Positions 56,042 to 64,000 of a DNA stretch of 64,000 nt are shown here, piece by piece. The position numbers and the translations under genes are program-made. The DNA comes from Wenyingzhuangia fucanilytica (GTDB lineage Bacteria; Bacteroidota; Bacteroidia; Flavobacteriales; Flavobacteriaceae): contig NZ_CP014224.1 in the NCBI RefSeq assembly GCF_001697185.1, positions 1,426,001 to 1,490,000 on the forward strand, given 5' to 3'. Numbering within the stretch: the stretch's first letter is position 1; every line of letters begins with the position of its first letter. The notes under the pieces are model-generated. The model saw only the letters and a list, made by a program, of their open reading frames with translations, was not told the DNA's origin and did not search any database.

Positions 56042-59000
56042 ATGATAGGTAAATCTAAAAGGCTTAAATCGTTTTTGTTGATATGCTATTTTATATTAAT
56101 CAGTTTTGTTAACGCACAACGTACAGAAGTAAATTTTAATAATCATTGGCATTTTATATTAGAAGACAATGTTTCTTTCTCAAAAGAAAATTACAATGCT
56201 TCTTCTTGGAAAACTTTAAATATTCCACATGATTGGTCTTTTGAAAAAGGGGTTCGTAACGGAGGAGATCAAGGTCAAGGAGGAGGTTATCACGATGGTG
56301 GTATTGGATGGTATCGTAAATCTTTTGAAGTAAAAAAACAGAGTTTAAGTAAAATTACATATATCCATTTTGATGGAGTGTATATGAATAGTGAAGTTTG
56401 GATTAACGGAACTTATTTAGGAAAAAGACCTTATGGATATATTAGTTTTAGATACGATATTTCTAAATATTTAAAACAAGGAAAAAACACTATTGCAGTA
56501 AGGGTTAATAACAGTTTAGAACCTTCGGCTAGGTGGTATCATCCTTGTGGAATTTATGCTCCTGTAAAATTAGTAGAGGTAAATAAAACTCATATAGCTC
56601 CCAATAGTGTTTTTGTAACAACTCCCATAATTAAAACATCACAAGCCACAGTTAATGTAAAAGCAGACTTTTTAAATATTTCAAAAAAACAGAAATGTAA
56701 AGTATCTATATATTCATCAAAAGGAGTTCTTTTAAGCACCATTACTCAAAAAATTAAATATTCAAAAAGTAATATAAATTTAGAAGTTAAGAATCCAAAA
56801 TTATGGAGCCCAGAAACACCAAACCTATACAAATTGGTAACCCAAATTTTAGAAGATAAAAAAGTTATTGATGAGGTAGAAACTACTTTTGGTTTCAGAA
56901 CTATTGCATGGAAAACAGCAACAGGTTTTTGGTTAAATGGAGAAAACGTAAAATTGAAAGGCGTTTGTGAACATTGGGAAGGAGGTCCTGTAGGAGGAGC
57001 TTGGACAAAACCTATGTTGCGTTGGAAATTACAATCTTTAAAAGATATGGGAATTAATGCTATTCGTCCTTCTCATAACCCAACACCACCAATGTTTTAT
57101 GATATCTGCGATGAAATTGGATTATTAGTAATGGATGAGATATTTGATGGTTGGCATAAAAAAGCACCACAAGATTACGGAAAACAAGCTTTTGATGAAT
57201 GGTGGCAGCGCGATGTAAAAGAATGGATTACAAGAGATCGCAATCATCCAAGTATTTTTGTATGGAGTTTAGGAAATGAAACACATGGAGATATTGCTCC
57301 AGAATTGGTAAAGTATGGTAAAAGTATAGATAATACTAGATTGTTTACTTCTGGTGCAGGAAATCCTGAAGATATGGATATTGAAGGTGTTAATGGAGGT
57401 TCCGAAACCCAAGCTTTTATAGAAAGTAAAACCTTTGATAAACCTTTTATTTCTACCGAAGCACCACATACTTGGCAAACAAGAGGATACTACAGAACTC
57501 AAACATGGTGGAGAGATAATGAATTGCCTGGGACTTATGAGTTACCAAATTTAACAGACAAAGAAATTTTCTTTTACGAAGGAATAAATCCGAAAAAATG
57601 GAAAAATAGAAAACAAAGATTTAATTCTTCGTACGACAATGCAACAGTAAGAGTATCTGCTAGAAAATATTGGGAAGTAATGAGAGATAATCCATGGCAT
57701 AGCGGTCATTTCCGTTGGACTGGTTTTGATTATTATGGAGAAGCAGGTTTGGTACACGGAGGTTTGCCTTTTAATTTATTTATGGGAGGTGCTTTAGATG
57801 TAGCTGGTTTTAAAAAAGATTTATATTACTTCTATCAAAGCCAATGGACAAAAGAACCAATGGTACATATTTTGCCACATTGGACACATCCAAGAATGAA
57901 AAAAGGGACAGTAATTCCTGTTTGGGTATATTCTAATGCAGATGAAGTAGAATTGTTTTTAAACGGAAAATCTTTAGGAAAAGATAAACCAGGAACTGTT
58001 TGGAACGAAATGCAATGCGAATGGATGGTGCCTTATGAAGATGGAAAATTAGAAGCGGTAGCTTATATAAAAGGAAAAGAAGTAAAAAGAACTTCGTTTT
58101 CTACAAGTAAACAACCTTCAAAATTAAGAACCAACATTCAAAAATTAGCAGCCGAAGATGCTTTTACTACAAGTTATATTATCACCTCAGAAGGATTAGA
58201 CGAGAATGATAATTTATATCCTTATGGAGAAAATAAAGTTTATTATAATATTCAGGGGGATGTAAAGAAAATTTCCATGGAAAATGGAAATCCTATTGAT
58301 CCCACAAGCAGAACAAAATCAGATTATAGAGCTCTGTTTTTTGGTAAATCTAGATTGTTTTTAAGAGCATTACCTAATGCCAAAAAGGCATCAATAATAA
58401 TAGCATCTATCTTAGGAGATAAAGCATTATACACTTCAAATAAAATCACTATTGATGTTAAACAGATTCAGGTTTTAGGAAAATCAAATCCTTCAGATTT
58501 AGAAATTTATTATACAATCAATGGAGAAAATCCAATCACAAAAGGAATGAATTATAAAGGTCCTTTTGAAGTTAATGATGGAACTACAGTAAAAGCTATT
58601 GTTAAGCAAAATGGAAAAATTGTTCTTACTATGGAAGAACGATTTGGAAAAAATGAAGGATTGTTTTGGGGTGATGAACACTCAGCAGATATGTGGATTG
58701 GTAGAGGTGTAAATATAGCTGCTGAAGAGGGAATTCTTACAGGAGAAGCAAAAATAAGCAAAGAGGCTCATCGCTATAAAGGAAGTGGATTTGTTCGTTT
58801 TGATGGTAAAGAAGGAGCTATTACTTTTTATCAAGAAAATGATGGAGAAAGAGGCGATTACAGCATCCGTTTTAGATATATGCACAATAATCCAAATAAA
58901 TTACATCCTATGAAATTGTATGTAAACGACGAGTATGTACAAACGTTAGAATTTAAGCCAACTGGTGGTTGGGAAAAGGAATGGAAATTTGTTCCCACAA

Positions 59001-59089
59001 TTATCACCTTAAAAGCTGGGGCCAATAATATCAGAATAGAAACTGATGGACAAAGCGGACCTTTTATAGATGAATTGTTTATAGATTAA
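56042..59089 (+). CDS. GH2 glycosidase with chitobiase-like and CBM6-like C-terminal domains
   Basis: A 1015-residue GH2 enzyme, signal peptide ending VNAQ. Sandwich (NIPHDWSFEKGVRNG, GIGWYRKSFEVKKQ, HFDGVYMNSEVWINGTYLG), Ig-like domain and barrel with acid/base Glu413 in WSLGNETHGD and nucleophile Glu473 in FISTEAPHTW. Further downstream are a DUF4982-like segment (VYSNADEVELFLNGKSLG), a chitobiase C-terminal-like domain (DLEIYYTINGENPITKGMNYKG) and a CBM6-like sandwich at the end (GSGFVRFDGKEGAITFYQ to DGQSGPFIDELFID). It differs in C-terminal modules from the GH2 29 bases upstream, so two separate linkages are likely. Beta-galactosidase-like by overall pattern. Confidence 0.92.
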   Translation: MIGKSKRLKSFLLICYFILISFVNAQRTEVNFNNHWHFILEDNVSFSKENYNASSWKTLNIPHDWSFEKGVRNGGDQGQGGGYHDGGIGWYRKSFEVKKQSLSKITYIHFDGVYMNSEVWINGTYLGKRPYGYISFRYDISKYLKQGKNTIAVRVNNSLEPSARWYHPCGIYAPVKLVEVNKTHIAPNSVFVTTPIIKTSQATVNVKADFLNISKKQKCKVSIYSSKGVLLSTITQKIKYSKSNINLEVKNPKLWSPETPNLYKLVTQILEDKKVIDEVETTFGFRTIAWKTATGFWLNGENVKLKGVCEHWEGGPVGGAWTKPMLRWKLQSLKDMGINAIRPSHNPTPPMFYDICDEIGLLVMDEIFDGWHKKAPQDYGKQAFDEWWQRDVKEWITRDRNHPSIFVWSLGNETHGDIAPELVKYGKSIDNTRLFTSGAGNPEDMDIEGVNGGSETQAFIESKTFDKPFISTEAPHTWQTRGYYRTQTWWRDNELPGTYELPNLTDKEIFFYEGINPKKWKNRKQRFNSSYDNATVRVSARKYWEVMRDNPWHSGHFRWTGFDYYGEAGLVHGGLPFNLFMGGALDVAGFKKDLYYFYQSQWTKEPMVHILPHWTHPRMKKGTVIPVWVYSNADEVELFLNGKSLGKDKPGTVWNEMQCEWMVPYEDGKLEAVAYIKGKEVKRTSFSTSKQPSKLRTNIQKLAAEDAFTTSYIITSEGLDENDNLYPYGENKVYYNIQGDVKKISMENGNPIDPTSRTKSDYRALFFGKSRLFLRALPNAKKASIIIASILGDKALYTSNKITIDVKQIQVLGKSNPSDLEIYYTINGENPITKGMNYKGPFEVNDGTTVKAIVKQNGKIVLTMEERFGKNEGLFWGDEHSADMWIGRGVNIAAEEGILTGEAKISKEAHRYKGSGFVRFDGKEGAITFYQENDGERGDYSIRFRYMHNNPNKLHPMKLYVNDEYVQTLEFKPTGGWEKEWKFVPTIITLKAGANNIRIETDGQSGPFIDELFID

Positions 59090-59168
59090 AATAGATATTC
59101 AGCGTTTTAGTAATCGGTAAAAATGGTAGTTGCTATATCATTTTCAATTATTTAAAAGTATTGGTGTT

Positions 59169-61499
59169 ATGAAAAAAATAGTGTTTTTTATGTTCTTTAT
59201 GTGTTTATATGCACATGCAATGGAAGTGAAAGATTTAAGGTGCGAATCAAAAATAAATCCAATAGGTATCACTATAAATAAACCTCATTTTGGATGGGTT
59301 TTTATTGGTGATGCAACTAGTCCAAAACAAGGGGGGTATAGAATTGTAATGGCAACTTCTCCTGAAAAATTAAAATATCCAGATATTTGGGATACAGGAC
59401 CTACTAGTTCATCACAATCTAGTGATATAGAATATGCTGGAGAACCTTTAAAAAATAGACAACGTGTGTATTGGAAAGTTACCGTTTGGGGAAATAATAG
59501 AGGTGTAGTTCACAGTGAAATTTCGTGGTTTGAAATGGGGAACATAGAAAATCCTGAAAAAGCATTTGAACCTTATGTGTTTTCTAAATCCAAAACAGGT
59601 GTCGTTAAAATTAATATAAGTAATAAAAACAAAGGAAGAACTTTTGAAGGTATAGGTGCAGTAAGTGCAGGTGCTTCAACAGATTTATTGTACGACTATA
59701 AAGGTTCTACAAGAAGTCAAATTTTAGACCTTTTATTTAAACCAAAATTTGGTGCAGGTTTTCAGCATTTAAAAGTAGAAATGGGTGGAGGAGAAAACTC
59801 TACTTGCGGATCAGAACCTTCACATGCATTTACCAAAGAGGAATTAAAAAATCCTGTTTCTCGTGGATATGAGTTTTGGTTAATGAAAGAAGCCAAAAAT
59901 AGAAATCCCAATATGATTCTTGAATATTTGCCTTGGAGTTTTCCTGGGTGGTTAAAACCAAATATATTTTCAAAAGAATCTGCTGAATATTTTGTTGCTT
60001 TTTTAGATGTTGCAAAAAAACAATGGGGTTTAGATATAGATTGGGTAGCAGCTGCAGAAAATGAAAATGGTACAGATCGTAATTGGTTGGTAAATTATAT
60101 GAGACCAATGTTAGATGCTCGTGGATATAAAGATGTAAAAATTCAAGGACCCGATGATAATAGTGGTGATTGGAAAATATTTAATGATTTAGAAAAAGAT
60201 AGAGAATTTGACAACGTAATTAAGGCTGTAGGTTATCACTATGTTACAGGAAGAGAATTTACAGAAGACATGGTAGATGGTAGAGGACGTCCAACTACAG
60301 AAAAAGCAAAGAAATCAGGAAAACCACTTTGGGCAAGTGAAGATTGGAGTTGGACAGGTAAAGATTGGGGTGGAGCAGGAGCGTTAAACTTAGCACGATT
60401 GTATAACAAATTTTACATTCGAGATAAAATAACCAAAACGCTCATTTGGGCACCTATTGGATCTATTTATAAGTCTGTAACATGGGATAAAGCAGGAGCT
60501 ATGAAAGCGAATGAACCTTGGAGCGGATATTATGAAGTTTGGCCAACAATTTGGGCTACAGCACATACTACACAATTTGCAACACCACAAAACTGGGAAT
60601 ATTTAGACAATGCATGTGGATTGTTTAATGCATCTACTTACAAAGGGAGTGTTGTTACGCTAAAAGATAAAAATAGTGCTAATTGGAGTATGATTATTTG
60701 TACAGATAAAGCAGAAACTTTAGAAGTAAATATTCAAAAAGGGTTGGCTGATGAAAAGGTATATGTTTGGAAATCTGATGAAAAAAATCAATTTATTGAG
60801 TTAGCTAATATTATTCCTAAAAGTAGGTCGTTTAAAATTCAACTAGACCCTAAAAGTATTTATTCTTTAACAACAACTACTGGTCAACAAAAAGGGAAAT
60901 ATAAAATTCCTAAATCTAAAGCATTTCCATTTCCATACAAAGAAGATTACGAAGATAGAAAGGTTGGAGATTTACCAAAATATCATTCAGATCAAAAAGG
61001 GAGTTTTGAAATAGCCTTAAGAGAAGATGGAACAAAGTGTTTAAAACAAATAGCACCAGAATCGGGTTATGATTGGATGCGAATTTATAGAAAAACTAAC
61101 ATAAAACCACACACGTTAATAGGAGATGTAAATTGGAAAAATTTTACCTGTAGCGCAGATGTATTTATGGAAGATGGTAATGTAGAACTAGGCGGACGTA
61201 TTAAAGGAAGTTATTTAAAAGGATATCGATTTATGATAGAAAAAAATGGAAACTGGACATTAATCTATAATAAAGATATTTTAAGTAAAGGAAACATTAT
61301 CGATTTTAATGGGAATATTTGGCATCAATTGAAAATAAAATTTCAACATAAAAATGTTGAGGTTTTTGTTGATAATAAATCTGTAGTTAAAACAGCACAT
61401 GTTATTAGTAATGGTTACGTCTCCTTTGCCAGTTCTTATCATGGTAATCTTTTCGATAATTTGGAAGTGACAAGTAATGAGGATAAACCTAAAAATTAA
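59169..61499 (+). CDS. GH59-type glycosidase with an N-terminal GH78-like Ig module
   Basis: A 776-residue protein. The ATG at 59169 gives a clean signal peptide (MKKIVFFMFFMCLYAHA); an in-frame TTG further upstream is rejected. Residues ~20-125 are the Ig-like N-terminal module usually seen in GH78 enzymes (VKDLRCESKINPIGI, GYRIVMATSPEKL, RQRVYWKVTVWG). The core is GH59 (galactocerebrosidase family): RTFEGIGAVSAGASTDLLYDY, QILDLLFKPKFGAGFQHLKVEMGGGE, AAENENG with acid/base Glu299, and LWASEDWSW with nucleophile Glu391. A concanavalin-like sandwich ends the protein (NWKNFTCSADVFMEDGNVELGGRI). GH59 enzymes remove beta-galactose, an unusual activity in a rhamnose-uronate locus. Confidence 0.9.
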   Translation: MKKIVFFMFFMCLYAHAMEVKDLRCESKINPIGITINKPHFGWVFIGDATSPKQGGYRIVMATSPEKLKYPDIWDTGPTSSSQSSDIEYAGEPLKNRQRVYWKVTVWGNNRGVVHSEISWFEMGNIENPEKAFEPYVFSKSKTGVVKINISNKNKGRTFEGIGAVSAGASTDLLYDYKGSTRSQILDLLFKPKFGAGFQHLKVEMGGGENSTCGSEPSHAFTKEELKNPVSRGYEFWLMKEAKNRNPNMILEYLPWSFPGWLKPNIFSKESAEYFVAFLDVAKKQWGLDIDWVAAAENENGTDRNWLVNYMRPMLDARGYKDVKIQGPDDNSGDWKIFNDLEKDREFDNVIKAVGYHYVTGREFTEDMVDGRGRPTTEKAKKSGKPLWASEDWSWTGKDWGGAGALNLARLYNKFYIRDKITKTLIWAPIGSIYKSVTWDKAGAMKANEPWSGYYEVWPTIWATAHTTQFATPQNWEYLDNACGLFNASTYKGSVVTLKDKNSANWSMIICTDKAETLEVNIQKGLADEKVYVWKSDEKNQFIELANIIPKSRSFKIQLDPKSIYSLTTTTGQQKGKYKIPKSKAFPFPYKEDYEDRKVGDLPKYHSDQKGSFEIALREDGTKCLKQIAPESGYDWMRIYRKTNIKPHTLIGDVNWKNFTCSADVFMEDGNVELGGRIKGSYLKGYRFMIEKNGNWTLIYNKDILSKGNIIDFNGNIWHQLKIKFQHKNVEVFVDNKSVVKTAHVISNGYVSFASSYHGNLFDNLEVTSNEDKPKN

Positions 61500-61513
61500 G
61501 CAATATTATATTC

Positions 61514-64000
61514 ATGAAAAATAAGTGTATAAATAGTAAGTGTTTGTTAATGAGAATAATGAAAGCTCTGTTTTTTTTGAGTAGTTTTTTATTGATGACA
61601 AATCTATGTCATGGACAAAATTCTATTCATAGCTATACTGAAACCAACAATCTTGAAAAAGGTTTTAACTCACCACCTAAAGAGGCTAAAGCTAGAACTT
61701 GGTGGCATTGGGTTAGCGGAAATGTATCTAAGTCTGGAATTACAAAAGATTTAGAAGCAATGAAAGAAGTGGGCATTCAAGAAGCACAATTGTTTAATGT
61801 ACATCTTGGCTTTCCAAAAGGTTCAGTAATATATTTAAGTGATGAATGGTTAGAGTTATTTCATTTTGCTGCAAAAGAAGCAGAACGTTTAGGTTTAGAA
61901 TTAACATTTCACAATAGCGCAGGTTGGTCATCTAGTGGAGGTCCTTGGGTAACTCCAGAAAATGCCATGCAAACAACGGTTTTTAGTGAAATGATTGTAG
62001 CTGGAGGAAATACAGTTAAAATTCAATTACCACAACCTAAAACCAAATTAAATTATTACAGAGATATTGCTGTGTTGGCGTTTCCAAAGCCAAAAGAAGA
62101 TATAAAAATAGAAGGCTTAGATTTTAAAAATTTAACAGGTCGTATTCGTAATCACTTATTACCAGACACCAAACAAATACCAAATTCAGGAATTATCAAT
62201 AAAAATGAAATTATTGATTTGACTTTAAAAATGAATAAAGATGGTGTTTTAGAATGGAAAGCTCCTAAAGGAGAATGGGTTGTTTTAAGATTAGGGCATA
62301 CTCCAACAGGTAAAAATAATCATCCTGCACCAGATGGAGGTCATGGATTAGAGGTTGACAAAATGAGTACAAAAGCGCTTGATGTTTATTGGCAAGGAGG
62401 CATACAACCTATTCTTAATAAGTTAGGAGATCTGGTGGGAACTACAGTTAATAATTGTTTGATAGATAGTTACGAGGTTGGAACAGCCAATTGGACTCCA
62501 GGATTTGATAAAAAGTTTGAAAAATTAAGAGGATATCATCTTTTTTCATATTTACCAATTTTGGCTGGTTATTATGTAGAAAGTGGTGAAGTTTCCGAGC
62601 GTTTTTTATGGGATTTTAGAAGGACTATAGGTGATTTAATGGCCAAAAATTATTATGCTCATTTTGGAGAATTGTGTCATAAAAATAACATGAAATTTTC
62701 TGTAGAACCTTATTGGGGACCTTTTGATAACATGCAAGTTGGAGCTACAGGAGATATTGTAATGTGTGAGTTTTGGAGCGGTGGATATCCTTTTTTTGAT
62801 TCTCCAAAATTTGTATCTTCTATAGCACATTTAAACGGTAGTGCTATTGTTGGAGCAGAATCCTTTACCGGTATTGGTGGTTGGGATGAGCATCCAGCCA
62901 TGTTAAAATCTATAGGAGATAGAGCTTGGGGGCAAGGAATTACACGTTTTATTTTTCATACTTATGTGCATCAGCCATGGGATGTTGCTCCAGGGTTAGG
63001 ATTGAGTTATCATGGTACCGATTTTAATCGTTTAAATACTTGGTGGAAACAAGGAAAGGCTTACATGGATTATATTGCTCGTTCTCAGTTTTTATTACAA
63101 CAAGGTCAAAATGTTGCTGATGTTTTGGTGTTTACAGGAGAGTCATCACCAAACGATGCTCTTTTATTACCAGAAATTAAAGCCATGGGATTTGATTATG
63201 ATTTAATTGGAGCTAATAAATTATCCAGTTTAACAGTTAAAAATGGAACTATTTATTCCTCTGTAGGTAATAAATATCGTGTATTGGTTTTGCCAGAATC
63301 TAGTTGGATGAAACCTGAAACGCTTTATAAAATAAAAGAACTTACAAAAGCAGGAGCAAGAGTAATTGGAACACGTCCTAAAAAATCACCAAGTTTAGAA
63401 AACTATCCAAATAGTGATGTAATAGTTCAAAAACTGTCAGATGAATTATGGAGTTCAGGTTTGGTTAAAGATATTTCTATCAATCAATTCTTAAAAGAAA
63501 GCAAGGTGCCTACAGATTTTAAGATAGAAGAAGGTAATGCTGCAGATATTAGTTTTATCCATAGAAAAACAAAGAATACTGATATTTATTTTATAGCCAA
63601 CGCAAAAAAAGAAAGTAGAGAAATTTCTGTACGTTTTAGAGTGTTTGGCAAGCAACCAGAGTTGTGGAGTTCTGAAAAAGGAAAAATTAAAAATATTGCT
63701 GTTTGGAAAGAAAATATTGATGGTACTACTACAATCCCTATTTCATTAGGAATGGAAGAATCTGTGTTTGTTGTTTTTAGAAAACCTTCCATAAATAAAA
63801 ATCATTTAGTAAAAACTTCTGTAGAATTAGAGAATATAAAGGCTGAAAAGCTTTCAGGTTTGGAAATTGTTAAGGCAGAATATGGAACATTTTTACAAGA
63901 GGGATTGGTGGATATTACTGATAAAGTAGCTGCGGAAGTAAAAGATAATGAATTACATATTCAGGCCTCTAGACATTTTTGCGATTGTGATCCTGCTATG
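61514..64000 (+). CDS. GH106 alpha-L-rhamnosidase, second copy (3' end outside window)
   Basis: An open frame of 829 codons runs to the right edge without a stop. The ATG at 61514 is the first start; in-frame ATGs at 61550 and 61559 are alternatives and put the signal peptide (MKALFFLSSFLLMTNLCHGQ) closer to the N-terminus. GH106 signatures are ARTWWHWVSGNVSKSG, AAKEAERLGLELTFHNSAGWSSSGGPWV, DSYEVGTANWTPGFD and HFGELCHKNNMKFSVEPYWGP. It lacks close similarity to the GH106 at 4487 outside these motifs, so the two probably cut different rhamnosyl links. It lies 14 bases after the GH59 gene in the same operon. Confidence 0.93.
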   Translation, partial: MKNKCINSKCLLMRIMKALFFLSSFLLMTNLCHGQNSIHSYTETNNLEKGFNSPPKEAKARTWWHWVSGNVSKSGITKDLEAMKEVGIQEAQLFNVHLGFPKGSVIYLSDEWLELFHFAAKEAERLGLELTFHNSAGWSSSGGPWVTPENAMQTTVFSEMIVAGGNTVKIQLPQPKTKLNYYRDIAVLAFPKPKEDIKIEGLDFKNLTGRIRNHLLPDTKQIPNSGIINKNEIIDLTLKMNKDGVLEWKAPKGEWVVLRLGHTPTGKNNHPAPDGGHGLEVDKMSTKALDVYWQGGIQPILNKLGDLVGTTVNNCLIDSYEVGTANWTPGFDKKFEKLRGYHLFSYLPILAGYYVESGEVSERFLWDFRRTIGDLMAKNYYAHFGELCHKNNMKFSVEPYWGPFDNMQVGATGDIVMCEFWSGGYPFFDSPKFVSSIAHLNGSAIVGAESFTGIGGWDEHPAMLKSIGDRAWGQGITRFIFHTYVHQPWDVAPGLGLSYHGTDFNRLNTWWKQGKAYMDYIARSQFLLQQGQNVADVLVFTGESSPNDALLLPEIKAMGFDYDLIGANKLSSLTVKNGTIYSSVGNKYRVLVLPESSWMKPETLYKIKELTKAGARVIGTRPKKSPSLENYPNSDVIVQKLSDELWSSGLVKDISINQFLKESKVPTDFKIEEGNAADISFIHRKTKNTDIYFIANAKKESREISVRFRVFGKQPELWSSEKGKIKNIAVWKENIDGTTTIPISLGMEESVFVVFRKPSINKNHLVKTSVELENIKAEKLSGLEIVKAEYGTFLQEGLVDITDKVAAEVKDNELHIQASRHFCDCDPAM

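Noticed and set aside
1-64000. tRNA, rRNA, CRISPR arrays, insertion sequences and integrase genes
   Set aside because: I looked for them and saw no supporting sequence, so the locus shows no direct sign of a mobile element inside the window.

Overview
The window looks like part of a large polysaccharide-utilization locus (PUL) from a marine member of the Bacteroidota, most likely Flavobacteriaceae. The DNA is AT-rich and has no Shine-Dalgarno pattern. It carries two SusC/SusD pairs, many lipoproteins with LxSC-type lipoboxes, TAnnTTTG-type -7 promoter elements and C-terminal type IX secretion (T9SS) sorting domains. I cannot name the species. Nearly everything is on the + strand; one lyase-like gene is on the - strand.

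Layout. 1-2766: end of a GH3 enzyme, a GH105 unsaturated-uronyl hydrolase and a small carbohydrate-binding-like protein. 2812-7939: a sulfatase and a GH106 rhamnosidase. 8269-19290: SusC-SusD-SusC-SusD plus a DUF1735-type surface lipoprotein. 19385-20475 (-): a jelly-roll lyase-like lipoprotein. 20651-26198: an unusual cassette of a DUF2231/cytochrome-c/DUF1549/DUF1553 protein, a DUF1501 protein and an NHL beta-propeller. 26214-34542: a clan GH-A enzyme with a T9SS tail, GH78, GH43 and a GH39-like enzyme. 34558-36064: a GH5-like enzyme. 36100-40258: two sulfatases around a nucleoside-hydrolase-like protein. 40507-41415: a secreted lectin. 41452-45561: an alginate-lyase-fold lyase, L-rhamnose mutarotase and a beta-propeller lyase of ulvan-lyase type. 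45671 to the right edge: an (alpha/alpha) barrel enzyme, two tandem GH78, two GH2, a GH59 and a second GH106 that runs off the window.

Function. Several lyase types, GH105, three GH78 and two GH106 rhamnosidases, three sulfatases and RhaM fit a sulfated, rhamnose- and uronate-rich polymer. Ulvan, from green algae, is the best guess. Surface lyases would cut the chain, SusCD pairs import oligomers, and periplasmic sulfatases, GH105, rhamnosidases and GH2/GH3/GH43/GH59 would finish it. RhaM would then feed cytoplasmic rhamnose catabolism. No regulator, sulfatase-maturation enzyme or monosaccharide catabolic pathway is inside the window.

The strongest new observation is regulatory. Eight promoters carry the same element: a direct repeat of CAGGACA-like half-sites with a 10-bp period, followed after 20 bp (19 in one case) by a TAnnTTTG-like -7 box. 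They sit on both strands in front of eight transcription units, so a single activator probably controls the locus. The second notable feature is the cytochrome/DUF1501/NHL cassette, which carries one of these operators and so appears to belong to the pathway.
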